This document shows, piece by piece, positions 34,430-41,297 of a stretch of 47,315 nt of DNA. The translations under genes were made by a program, and so were the position numbers. The notes under the pieces were generated by a model. That model worked only from the letters and a program-made list of their open reading frames with translations. It was not told where the DNA came from and made no database searches. Source of the DNA: a virus; IMG/VR virus record IMGVR_UViG_3300030406_004047, positions 1 through 47,315 of that record; one strand, 5' to 3'. Every line of letters starts with the position of its first letter. Position 1 is the first letter of the stretch.

Positions 34430-34645
34430 TTATTTACATTTAGGACATGTTTCCTTCTTTTTGCCATAAGTAGGAAAGTCTACTAGATAAATTATCTTAT
34501 GAGTTCCTCTAAGATATTCTTTTGTTTCTATACTTTCCCAGCATTGATTACAAGACTTGCAGTAGTTTATATTTCTATCTGCTCTTCTTGCATCTGCTTT
34601 CCAGCCATGTCTTTTTAGTGCTAAGTTTTGTTTATATTTAATCAT
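34430..34645 (-). CDS. Small zinc-finger protein (71 aa)
   Basis: It starts at ATG 34645, overlapping the helicase stop by 8 bases. The 71-residue basic protein has CKSCNQC (about residues 29-35) and a C-terminal CPKCK, which can form a zinc ribbon. The region between is strand-like (HKIIYLVDFPTYGKK). It is translationally coupled to the helicase gene and could bind nucleic acid as a helicase helper. No family is recognised. Confidence 0.7.
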   Translation of the reverse strand: MIKYKQNLALKRHGWKADARRADRNINYCKSCNQCWESIETKEYLRGTHKIIYLVDFPTYGKKKETCPKCK

Positions 34646-36032
34646 CGTTTAATACTTCAAGTATTCCTTGTGCTGATTTCTCTATTGGAAATGCTTCAGG
34701 AACTACTATCTGTTGTTTATCATGTCTAACTATTATGTTTTCATGAAATAAACATTTATTACCATCAAATCCCATCGTTATCATTCCACCTGTACCATAA
34801 CGAACTTTCGCTGCAACAATTTGATTTTGGTCAGGACCAAGTTCTGATTCTCTGTACTTATCCTTGTATTCATAATACACAAATAAAATGTTTTCTGCAA
34901 CCTGTTCTATACTACCACCTTCTGATAAGTCCGACATCTTAGGTACTTTATCAATACGAGCTTCTATGTTACGATTTAGCTGACTTACAAGTATAGGTAT
35001 ACAATTGTATCGTTTAGCAGTTTCTTTGTAACTACGCATGATTTCTTCTATCTCGAAACGTCTACCATCATTTTTACTTTTCACTCTAATAAGCTGTATG
35101 TAGTCGTCAATAACAATATCTGGTTTATACTTATTAATAACTGCATTACTATCTTGTAGTGTAAACAATGTATCAAACATAAACAATTTATCTTTGTATT
35201 GTTTGATATTATTCATTGATTCTGATAGATTTTCAATAGTTTTTTCATCCATATTTTTGCCACCACCACGAATCTTACTATAGTATAGTTCTTTATGAGA
35301 TAGCACAAGTAACTTTTTCATCATTTCTTTGTTACTCATCTCTCTATTAATCATCATTACTTTTAGACCTTGTTTAAGAAGATTGTAACACAAGTTCACA
35401 ACGAGAGTTGTTTTGCCATGTCCAGGTCTACCACCTATAACTGTCACTTCTCCACGAGTCATGCCACCTGCAAGTTTGTTAAGACTATTATAACCATACT
35501 TAATTAGATTTACAGATTCATATATACTTGTTTCTGTATCTGCAACTAATTCCTCAAGATCAAAATCTCTTCCTGTAGTAATAGATTGAAAATTGCTACT
35601 TATTTTATGTATATCATCAACAAGTTCATTGAACTCTTTATTGTCACTAAATGCACCTTTTTGTATCTTTTCTGTTTGTCTAATAAGTTTACGTTTGTAA
35701 TACTTTTCTGCAACTATTTTAGCATAGTCTTTCATTTGATGAGCCATGCCTAGTTCCATAAGACCAGTTAGAAAGTATGCATTTATATTAGGATATTTCT
35801 TTTTGTCTTGTTCTGTTAGTGATGCTAGTATTGTGATTGGATTGATGTCGCTTTCTTTTCTATAAAGCTCCATGCATTTGTGATATAACCTTTTGTTTGA
35901 CTCGTTGTAAAACATATCAAAGGTTGTGATATATTTTTTTGCTTCTTCTATTGTTTCTTTGTCGTTGAATATAATTCCTATTACTGCCTCTTCTGCTTCT
36001 AGTGATTGGGGCATTAGTTTTAATTCACTCAT
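34638..36032 (-). CDS. Replicative DNA helicase, DnaB family
   Basis: This 464-residue protein has the DnaB N-terminal domain start (MPQSLEAEEAVIGIIF) and a RecA-like motor with Walker A GGRPGHGKTT (200-209), Walker B IDDYIQL (308-314) and the later LSEGGSIEQVAENILFVY segment. The length is normal. It should be the hexameric replicative helicase. No primase, loader or DNA polymerase is seen nearby, so host partners are likely. It overlaps its upstream and downstream neighbours by 8 bases each. Confidence 0.95.
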   Translation of the reverse strand: MSELKLMPQSLEAEEAVIGIIFNDKETIEEAKKYITTFDMFYNESNKRLYHKCMELYRKESDINPITILASLTEQDKKKYPNINAYFLTGLMELGMAHQMKDYAKIVAEKYYKRKLIRQTEKIQKGAFSDNKEFNELVDDIHKISSNFQSITTGRDFDLEELVADTETSIYESVNLIKYGYNSLNKLAGGMTRGEVTVIGGRPGHGKTTLVVNLCYNLLKQGLKVMMINREMSNKEMMKKLLVLSHKELYYSKIRGGGKNMDEKTIENLSESMNNIKQYKDKLFMFDTLFTLQDSNAVINKYKPDIVIDDYIQLIRVKSKNDGRRFEIEEIMRSYKETAKRYNCIPILVSQLNRNIEARIDKVPKMSDLSEGGSIEQVAENILFVYYEYKDKYRESELGPDQNQIVAAKVRYGTGGMITMGFDGNKCLFHENIIVRHDKQQIVVPEAFPIEKSAQGILEVLNDD

Positions 36033-36243
36033 TTAATCTCCTTACTTTTGTTTCTGCTGCTATGACAGTACGCTCTTTTTTTACTGTCGGATTGCCTTCT
36101 TTGTCGTAGCCTTTTGCATTTTCTAGCATGACTAGACAACCGAAATCGCTTGTGTTTAATACCTTACCAATTGTATCTAAACCAACGACTTCAAATTTAT
36201 CGTTAATATTTAAATTAACTAACGACTGTATTTTCTTTTTCAA
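36025..36243 (-). CDS. Unknown small protein upstream of helicase (72 aa)
   Basis: The start appears to be a TTG at 36243, with AAAGGA eight bases upstream inside the preceding gene. The 72-residue protein is beta-like (NINDKFEVVGLDTIGKVLNT, then FGCLVMLENAKGYDKEGNP), reminiscent of small SH3-like or OB-like folds, and ends in charged residues. It overlaps the helicase gene by 8 bases. The function is unknown. Confidence 0.6.
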   Translation of the reverse strand: MKKKIQSLVNLNINDKFEVVGLDTIGKVLNTSDFGCLVMLENAKGYDKEGNPTVKKERTVIAAETKVRRLNE

Positions 36244-36415
36244 TTAATGCATCCTTTATCTTGACCAAATCTACACGCAATTTTTGAAATGCGTTAGACA
36301 TATCTGTCTGACTACATAATTCAGAACATTTTTCTGCGAATTGTAGGGCAAGTATTAACCATTGTATTTCACTACGATTAAAACGGATGTTTGCATTTGA
36401 TTCTTTGTTACTCAT
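36215..36415 (-). CDS. Unknown helical protein (66 aa)
   Basis: ATG 36415 follows AAAGGGAAATGAT and is preferred over a longer in-frame reading that begins in the structured RNA element. The 66-residue product is helical (FNRSEIQWLILALQFAEKCS, then FQKLRVDLVKIKDALIEKE). It overlaps the next gene by 29 bases. It is the first gene after the 187-base gap that carries structured element 2. No function is recognised. Confidence 0.65.
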   Translation of the reverse strand: MSNKESNANIRFNRSEIQWLILALQFAEKCSELCSQTDMSNAFQKLRVDLVKIKDALIEKENTVVS

Positions 36416-36428
36416 ATCATTTCCCTTT

Positions 36429-36580
36429 ATAGGCAATCTCCTACAAAATGACGCCAACCATTCATTAACATAATAGGAGTCCTGTATACCACATACTTAA
36501 GGACACATTTATCAGCCTCTCATGACTTTTCTAAAAAAACTTTGTCAATCAAGACATTAATGTTGTAAAAGATTGCCTAT
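36429..36580 (-). ncRNA. Structured RNA element 2 (largest, about 152 nt)
   Basis: Bases 36429-36446 pair with 36563-36580 as an 18-bp stem. Sixteen pairs are Watson-Crick and two neighbouring positions are C.A on the + strand, meaning G.U in leftward RNA. The inside includes a perfect palindrome ACATTAATGT (36555-36564, partly in the stem) and, in the RNA, a GTCCT/AGGAC hairpin enclosing GTAT/ATAC. The element fills the gap between the DUF932-like gene and the gene at 36415. A leftward TTGACA sits inside, but no fitting -10 box was found. It is a good candidate for a stable small RNA or regulatory leader. Confidence 0.7.
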
Positions 36581-36602
36581 TTCTTTTAAAAAGGGTTACA
36601 AC

Positions 36603-37499
36603 TTAATTAAATAATAGATTAAATGCACGAAGTTTCAAAGTGTTGCCACTACCAAACATTGTATATCCATTATTTTTTCTAACTTCTGAACTGCCATGGT
36701 CAACTAAATCTGTTACAGCATTGAACATACGCCAATTACCATGTTCGATTTCGTTGTATTTTTCATAGCAATCACCAAGCTTATCTAATAAGTTAATACC
36801 TCTTGTACTATGTTGAGGTTCTGTCCATCTTTTTACCTTTGTACCATCATCCATAACATACATAAAAGGTCTTGGCTTTTCTTCTAGTCTCCATAAGTCA
36901 ATACCAAACTCAACATGATTATTGTATGTTTGTACAAGAGCTTTTGTTTTAATAGCATAAGTACTAGCTTCTTGTATTCTAGCTATTTCAGCAATGTTAT
37001 CAGCAAACTGCCTTACTCTTTCTGTACCTGTTGCAGTATGTTTTACAGATAACATAGGTCTCATGTTGTCGTTTTTAATAGCAGCAGTCCATGTATTAGA
37101 ACACCATATGCGAATCATACCAGCAAAGAACTTAAATGCAAGTCCTCCGTTGTGGCTGTTTGCAAGTGTAACATAACCTTTAACTTCGCCATTTTTATCA
37201 CCAGGAATTATATCATTAACGAAGTCATTGTTTTCCATTTGTACATATACTTCTGCACCATTCTTAAATGAACCAGCACCTGTTACTTTACAACCATATT
37301 CTTGTTCAAGTACATCAACTGTATTCATAAAGTCTCTGTTAGATATTGGATAATATCTTTCAGATGCTACATGAAGAGTTTCTTTTGTATCGTCTCTATA
37401 TATTTCATGGAAACCTTTTATTAGTTCGTTTCCAGCATCATATATTGGACCTGTTTTTACATCCCACTCAAATGGATAGTCTTGTTTTGGTTTGATCAT
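36603..37499 (-). CDS. DUF932-like phage/plasmid protein
   Basis: This 298-residue protein starts at ATG 37499. The order of segments (RYYPISNRDFMNTVDVLEQE, then KVTGAGSFKNGAEVYVQM, GYVTLANSHNGGLAFKFF and IRIWCSNTWTAA) fits the DUF932 family found on phages and plasmids. Its biochemical role is not well established. It lies in the early block directly upstream of the largest structured RNA element and is separated from the next gene upstream by 11 bases. Some members are thought to help against host restriction or in replication; that is not shown here. Confidence 0.75.
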   Translation of the reverse strand: MIKPKQDYPFEWDVKTGPIYDAGNELIKGFHEIYRDDTKETLHVASERYYPISNRDFMNTVDVLEQEYGCKVTGAGSFKNGAEVYVQMENNDFVNDIIPGDKNGEVKGYVTLANSHNGGLAFKFFAGMIRIWCSNTWTAAIKNDNMRPMLSVKHTATGTERVRQFADNIAEIARIQEASTYAIKTKALVQTYNNHVEFGIDLWRLEEKPRPFMYVMDDGTKVKRWTEPQHSTRGINLLDKLGDCYEKYNEIEHGNWRMFNAVTDLVDHGSSEVRKNNGYTMFGSGNTLKLRAFNLLFN

Positions 37500-37510
37500 T
37501 GTTCTCCTCC

Positions 37511-37732
37511 TTATTGTTTATTTTGTTTTTGATAATAATTTACTAATTCAATAGCATTTTCTAATCCAGGTATTAAATCAGCAGTATTAGATGATACATT
37601 ATCTAAACTATATTGTAATGCATATTTAATCTGTTCATATACTGAATCTTTTAAATCATTAAATTTATCGTCAAGATTATTTATTGTTTTTTTTACAATT
37701 TCACTTGTATGATTACTGTAATAATTTGTCAT
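37511..37732 (-). CDS. Unknown helical protein (73 aa)
   Basis: ATG 37732 overlaps the preceding stop (37732-37734) by one base and follows AAGGAGGTAAATA, a strong site. The 73-residue product is Asn/Asp/Lys-rich and helical (VKKTINNLDDKFNDLKDSVY). No motif is recognised. It belongs to a tightly coupled run of five small genes (37511-38646). Confidence 0.65.
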   Translation of the reverse strand: MTNYYSNHTSEIVKKTINNLDDKFNDLKDSVYEQIKYALQYSLDNVSSNTADLIPGLENAIELVNYYQKQNKQ

Positions 37733-37908
37733 TATTTACCTCCTTCTTTTTCTTTTTTAATTGCTTCTTCTTCAAGATGCTTTTGTATCTTTTGTTCTTT
37801 AATGTCTAGGTCTAGCCACGGATTATTCATAGCGTGTTCGAAGTAATCAGCTTCTGCATCGTTACTTTGTTCTTCTAGTTCTAGTGCATATTCTTTCATT
37901 TTTCCCAT
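37732..37908 (-). CDS. Small acidic helical protein (58 aa)
   Basis: ATG 37908 follows AAGGAGAAGAATA and overlaps the upstream stop by one base; its own stop overlaps the next ATG. The 58-residue product is Glu/Lys-rich and helical, with a central HAMNNPWLDLDIKEQKIQ. The product is too short for the usual gene-length cut-off but has strong coupling and ribosome site. The function is unknown. Confidence 0.65.
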   Translation of the reverse strand: MGKMKEYALELEEQSNDAEADYFEHAMNNPWLDLDIKEQKIQKHLEEEAIKKEKEGGK

Positions 37909-38042
37909 TATTCTTCTCCTTCTTTTTTTATTACGGGTATATTAGCTTCTGTTGCACACCATGCACACACATGAAGCAATTTTCTATCTTCTTGGTCAAT
38001 ACGGAACATACCGCATTTACACCTAAGTTTAATTAATTTCAT
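37908..38042 (-). CDS. Small zinc-knuckle protein (44 aa)
   Basis: ATG 38042 overlaps the preceding gene by 4 bases and follows a GAGGAGGA-rich stretch. The 44-residue protein starts MKLIKLRCKCGMFRID and has CAWC further on, giving CxC and CxxC pairs about 20 residues apart that could hold zinc. The end is basic then acidic (VIKKEGEE). It may be a small nucleic acid-binding protein. Confidence 0.65.
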   Translation of the reverse strand: MKLIKLRCKCGMFRIDQEDRKLLHVCAWCATEANIPVIKKEGEE

Positions 38043-38419
38043 TCCTCCTCCTCGTTTGTTATTAGTGGTGGGTTTGCACCATGTTTAGCAAGTTCATATG
38101 CTTTATGTTTTTCGTGATTCTTAACATTAAGATGAACCATTGCTTTGAGGTAAGCAAAACCTTTTCCTTCTTTGTGATATTCTGATAGCAAATACTGATT
38201 AACAGTTCTATCAACAATACTGTAGTCTACTATATCAATAGCATACATAAATTGATTCCATTGTCTTGACATTGTTTGCTTATCAATAAAAGGTTTTAGT
38301 TTTTTACCAATCATTATAAGTTTTTCTTTCAAAGACTCAGGCATATCTTTAAATATGATTTTAACTTCTACAGCAGCTTGTTGTTTTTGATTTGTATAAC
38401 CACACGCAGGACATCTCAT
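38039..38419 (-). CDS. Unknown protein with N-terminal CPAC knuckle (126 aa)
   Basis: ATG 38419 overlaps the upstream stop (ATGA). The 126-residue protein begins MRCPACGYTN, a half zinc knuckle, followed by helical sequence (KDMPESLKEKLIMIGKKLKP) and a Tyr-rich middle (YAIDIVDYSIVDRTVNQYLL), ending acidic. No second Cys pair is present, so zinc binding would need a dimer. It lies between helicase and recombination genes. It could be a replication accessory, such as a loader, but there is no ATPase motif. Confidence 0.65.
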   Translation of the reverse strand: MRCPACGYTNQKQQAAVEVKIIFKDMPESLKEKLIMIGKKLKPFIDKQTMSRQWNQFMYAIDIVDYSIVDRTVNQYLLSEYHKEGKGFAYLKAMVHLNVKNHEKHKAYELAKHGANPPLITNEEEE

Positions 38420-38646
38420 TCTCCTAATAACCCTCTGTTTTTAGACCATTTATTAAAATCGCTAATAAAAACATCATGGTCGTACTTAGAAGGAAATTGT
38501 TCAGAACAATCTTTACTATGAATCCAAGTAATAAAATCGTCATAATCTCCACCATGTTCTTTTGAAAACATTTCATCAAACATTTCGTATTGTATATTTA
38601 ATCTAGCACCTTCCATTATTCTGTAATATTTACTTTTTATTTTCAT
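38416..38646 (-). CDS. Unknown acidic protein (76 aa)
   Basis: It starts at ATG 38646, soon after structured element 3, and ends in a 4-base overlap with the next gene. The 76-residue protein is rich in Asp, Phe and Trp (FDEMFSKEHGGDYDDFITWI). No motif is recognised. It is the first gene of the small coupled run that goes to 37511. Confidence 0.65.
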   Translation of the reverse strand: MKIKSKYYRIMEGARLNIQYEMFDEMFSKEHGGDYDDFITWIHSKDCSEQFPSKYDHDVFISDFNKWSKNRGLLGE

Positions 38647-38665
38647 ATATTTTCCTTTCTTTTAT

Positions 38666-38709
38666 TGATAGGGGGATACGAGTAAACCACTCGCCTTATC
38701 CCCCCATCA
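38666..38709 (-). ncRNA. Structured RNA element 3 after the SSB-like gene
   Basis: TGATAGGGGGATA (38666-38678) pairs with TATCCCCCCATCA (38697-38709, one A.C on the + strand, G.U in leftward RNA). An inner CGAGT/ACTCG hairpin (38679-38683 with 38689-38693) stacks on it with a three-base bulge. There is no U-run, so it is better explained as an mRNA 3' stabiliser or processing site than as a full terminator. It follows the probably abundant SSB-like gene by 18 bases. Confidence 0.8.
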
Positions 38710-38727
38710 GTAGCTAACTACTTATTT

Positions 38728-39348
38728 TTAGAATGGCAAATCGTCATCATCATCTTTAGATGATAATTCTACTTTACTAGCACCTTCTAATTCAAACAAG
38801 CCTCTTTCTTTAGCAGTTGTCATTTCTTCACCTTCTTTATTTGTCCACTTCTCATGCACAACGCTAATTACACATTGTGTACCAGAAGCTTGGTCAAGGT
38901 CAAGTTCGACAGGTAATGTATAAGCTTTACGCTTTACTGTTTTACCATTACTATCTTCAACTTCAACTACTTTTTCTTCTATATCATATCCAGCAACTTC
39001 AAGAAACTTATGATATCTAAAGTTGTTATTTGTGTTTGGTACATGTAGAAGGGTGTCTAAGCCAAGAGCTTTAATATGTGGTGTGTCTTTCCATATCCAT
39101 ATAGGACTAGACCATATATGTCTACCAGCATGATTAGCATTTTCATCACTAATTTTATACTCGACTTGTAGCATATCAGCAACATGATTAACACCATCTT
39201 CTGTACGACTTGGTATTACTTTATCTTGTTGCTTCCTTTCTACAGCCACAATAATTGCCTTGTACTTACCTTCTGCAACTATTTCTCTTGATTGTTGTGG
39301 TCTATCTGAAGGTACAAACGTAGTTGTTTCCATGTCTAATAAAGCCAT
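38728..39348 (-). CDS. SSB-like single-stranded DNA-binding protein
   Basis: The 206-residue protein ends in a run of Asp followed by Leu-Pro-Phe (DDDDDLPF, 199-206), the acidic tip that bacterial and phage SSB proteins use to recruit partners. The body is beta-rich (KYKAIIVAVERK, DMLQVEYKISDENA, GRHIWSSPIWIW), consistent with an OB-fold of the phage DUF669-like type. It overlaps its upstream neighbour, the annealing-protein candidate, by one base. It should coat single-stranded DNA during replication and recombination. Tip identification is strong; the fold is inferred. Confidence 0.82.
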   Translation of the reverse strand: MALLDMETTTFVPSDRPQQSREIVAEGKYKAIIVAVERKQQDKVIPSRTEDGVNHVADMLQVEYKISDENANHAGRHIWSSPIWIWKDTPHIKALGLDTLLHVPNTNNNFRYHKFLEVAGYDIEEKVVEVEDSNGKTVKRKAYTLPVELDLDQASGTQCVISVVHEKWTNKEGEEMTTAKERGLFELEGASKVELSSKDDDDDLPF

Positions 39349-40049
39349 TATTTACTCTCCTTTTCATATCGGTTTTTTATTTCGTTAAATGCTAGTTCGT
39401 AATTAGTTATATTAATACTACCAGCTTTTATCTTTGTGTTAAGATTGTTTTGCAATTTATTTAGCTCATCAATCTTATCTTTGTTGCTATCTCTTAGGTC
39501 ATCGAACAACTCTCTAAATAAAGCATGTTCTTCATCACCAAGATCAAGTATTTGTTTGCGATAAACATCATCTGCAATATGGCACAATCTGTTTATTGCA
39601 CGTTTCAATGCGTTTGAGTTAGCACTTGCAACATTATAATCAATGTTTACAACATTCTCAGGTGTATGTGGTTGTCCTTTTTTAAACTGCACTCTTGCAG
39701 AACCTGGACTAAAGAAATATCTTTGTACACCATTGTCATTAATTGTTAATGTGCCAGATACTGTTACCCATTCACCACCTAAAAACTGAACAGGGTTGTC
39801 ACCTGCATGCACCCACGACCAATTAGGAAAATGTTTATCAAGCATATGTCTCATCCATGCTTCTTCAACATAATCTGTGCCATCACCTTTCTTTTTAACT
39901 TGTGTTTTAGGTGTAGGTATTTCTGACCTAGCAGTTGCAAGACTACGCATTATGTTTTCACGACTTTGCATTTCAGCTATATCAGTTGGTATTTGAGGTG
40001 CAACATCTTGTACTGCTGTTGCTTTTCGGTTTGGGTTTTTACGTTTCAT
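39348..40049 (-). CDS. Putative Rad52-like single-strand annealing protein
   Basis: This 233-residue protein lies between the SSB-like gene and the Cas4-like nuclease, with one-base overlaps on both sides. The middle part (about residues 50-165) has a strand-rich pattern with WSWVHAGD, GGEWVTVSGTLTINDNGV, RYFFSPGSARVQFKKG and then ASANSNALKRAINRLCHIAD. The last resembles the helix of Rad52-family annealing proteins where conserved Ala/Lys residues bind DNA. The C-terminus is a charged coiled coil. Together with a nuclease and SSB this would make a Red- or RecE/T-like recombination set. The family call is tentative. Confidence 0.6.
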   Translation of the reverse strand: MKRKNPNRKATAVQDVAPQIPTDIAEMQSRENIMRSLATARSEIPTPKTQVKKKGDGTDYVEEAWMRHMLDKHFPNWSWVHAGDNPVQFLGGEWVTVSGTLTINDNGVQRYFFSPGSARVQFKKGQPHTPENVVNIDYNVASANSNALKRAINRLCHIADDVYRKQILDLGDEEHALFRELFDDLRDSNKDKIDELNKLQNNLNTKIKAGSINITNYELAFNEIKNRYEKESK

Positions 40050-40819
40050 TAACTCGCTCCTTCGTAGTTAGGGTTAGCTGGGTTGTTACATATCTTGCTA
40101 TAGCTACAATAACTTTTACATTCCCAAGACATAAAAGGTACAGTCTTAGATTGTTGTGGTTCTTGTGTGCTATCAACAATTATTTTTGCTTCTTCCCAGT
40201 ATCTTTCAGCAAATTCAACAAAGTTCATTGGTACTTCTACTTCGTTAATTTTGCTATCGTTTTTGTTGTATCCAATTAAAGCCATATATACTATCTCTTC
40301 GTATTCATATTTTTCTTTGTATTTATCTTGAGATAATAACCATGCATATGTGCCTAATTGAAATCTGTATTGGTCGCCACTTGTAGAATCAATGGCTCTT
40401 TTCTTACCAAATTGTTTTGTCCATGCCCATGTATTAGCAGTTTTGTAATCATACAAATAACCTTTGTTATCTTTTACAATTAATAAATCAAAACTACCAC
40501 CTAGATTGTAATCATCATTCGTAATGTATTCTTCTGCATATTTATTTGGAAAATCTAAAAGATTCATGTTCATTGCAGCATCAAGGTCTTGACCTATAAG
40601 ATTACCTACTTGAAATATTCTTAATGTTTCTGTTTTAAATGGCTCTCTAAGATTAGGATGGTTTTTATCGTACCATTGTTTTTTAGCACATGAACCAGCA
40701 CTAGATGCTGACATTCTATTGCCACTTTGAGATGCTCTTGTCATCTGTTTTGTAACATCATTTGATTTTAGATATAGATCATATGCTTTTATTATATCTG
40801 GTTTATTTAAGTTTATCAT
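40049..40819 (-). CDS. Cas4-like Fe-S PD-(D/E)XK exonuclease
   Basis: The 256-residue protein has the RecB/Cas4 nuclease core: SASSAGSCAKKQWYD (C44), GGSFDLLIV (D111), YLYDYKTAN (D124, K126) and the QLGTYAWLL helix (from Q154). The C-terminal CKSYCSYSKIC gives C234, C238 and C244. With C44 these form the four ligands of a 4Fe-4S cluster as in Cas4 and AddB. No CRISPR array or other cas gene is present, so it most likely resects DNA ends for the neighbouring annealing protein. It overlaps the upstream gene by 17 bases. Confidence 0.85.
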   Translation of the reverse strand: MINLNKPDIIKAYDLYLKSNDVTKQMTRASQSGNRMSASSAGSCAKKQWYDKNHPNLREPFKTETLRIFQVGNLIGQDLDAAMNMNLLDFPNKYAEEYITNDDYNLGGSFDLLIVKDNKGYLYDYKTANTWAWTKQFGKKRAIDSTSGDQYRFQLGTYAWLLSQDKYKEKYEYEEIVYMALIGYNKNDSKINEVEVPMNFVEFAERYWEEAKIIVDSTQEPQQSKTVPFMSWECKSYCSYSKICNNPANPNYEGAS

Positions 40820-41180
40820 TGTAGGTCTCCTCTTGTATGCGGTTTCTCGTTTGTACTTCGTATAACTTTACACTTTCTACTACGTTTTTTTGATTAGCTT
40901 GTCTTTTATCATATGCTTTTCCACGCAGTTCAGGAAATGTTTCTTGTACTTTACGTCTTGCTCTGCCAATACTTGACATAGAAGATATTTGTTTGTTAGA
41001 TAATAATCTAAAGAATTTAACGACATCCATTGCTTCGTAGTTTTTACCATTGTCAAGTGGCAAATAAAACATTGGCACATACTTTGTGTAGTACATGAAC
41101 GTTAGTCTACTGTCGTTATCTCTAGTTGTTGGATGTTTTCGTAGAATCATTTCTACTCTATTTATTATATCGTTGCTCAT
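40803..41180 (-). CDS. Unknown conserved phage protein (125 aa)
   Basis: ATG 41180 begins a 125-residue basic protein containing ILRKHPTTRDNDSRLTFMYY and SSIGRARRKVQETFPELRG. This ISSMSSIGRARRKVQE..PELRG pattern recurs, from memory, in small proteins of many phages near replication genes. It may contain a helix-turn-helix. It ends inside the Cas4-like gene (17-base overlap), so it is expressed with the recombination set. A DNA-binding role is likely but unproven. Confidence 0.7.
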   Translation of the reverse strand: MSNDIINRVEMILRKHPTTRDNDSRLTFMYYTKYVPMFYLPLDNGKNYEAMDVVKFFRLLSNKQISSMSSIGRARRKVQETFPELRGKAYDKRQANQKNVVESVKLYEVQTRNRIQEETYNDKLK

Positions 41181-41247
41181 TGCGTTTTCTCCTCCGTTAA
41201 AATATACTATAAAATAGCTTTAAATCCTAATATTATTGTAGATAGGG

Positions 41248-41285
41248 GAAAGGGGAATGCCGAAAGGAATAGACACTCCCCTCTC
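41248..41285 (-). ncRNA. Structured RNA element 4 after the ParB-domain gene
   Basis: Bases 41248-41259 pair with 41274-41285 as a 12-bp stem with a 14-base loop. The two imperfect positions are both A.C on the + strand (41250/41283 and 41257/41276), hence G.U in leftward RNA. It lies 12 bases after the stop of the 561-residue ParB-domain gene, with no U-run. It is likely an mRNA 3'-end stabiliser or processing hairpin. The rest of the 117-base gap shows nothing else. Confidence 0.75.
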
Positions 41286-41297
41286 ATGTGGGGTCAG

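Noticed and set aside
36540-36550. Leftward promoter at TTGACA in the gap before 36415
   Set aside because: The -35 match is exact, but no acceptable -10 box lies 16-18 bases away, and the sequence is part of structured element 2.
40049-40819. CRISPR-associated Cas4
   Set aside because: No repeat-spacer array and no cas1/cas2 are present. The neighbours are recombination genes, so a phage exonuclease is the better reading.
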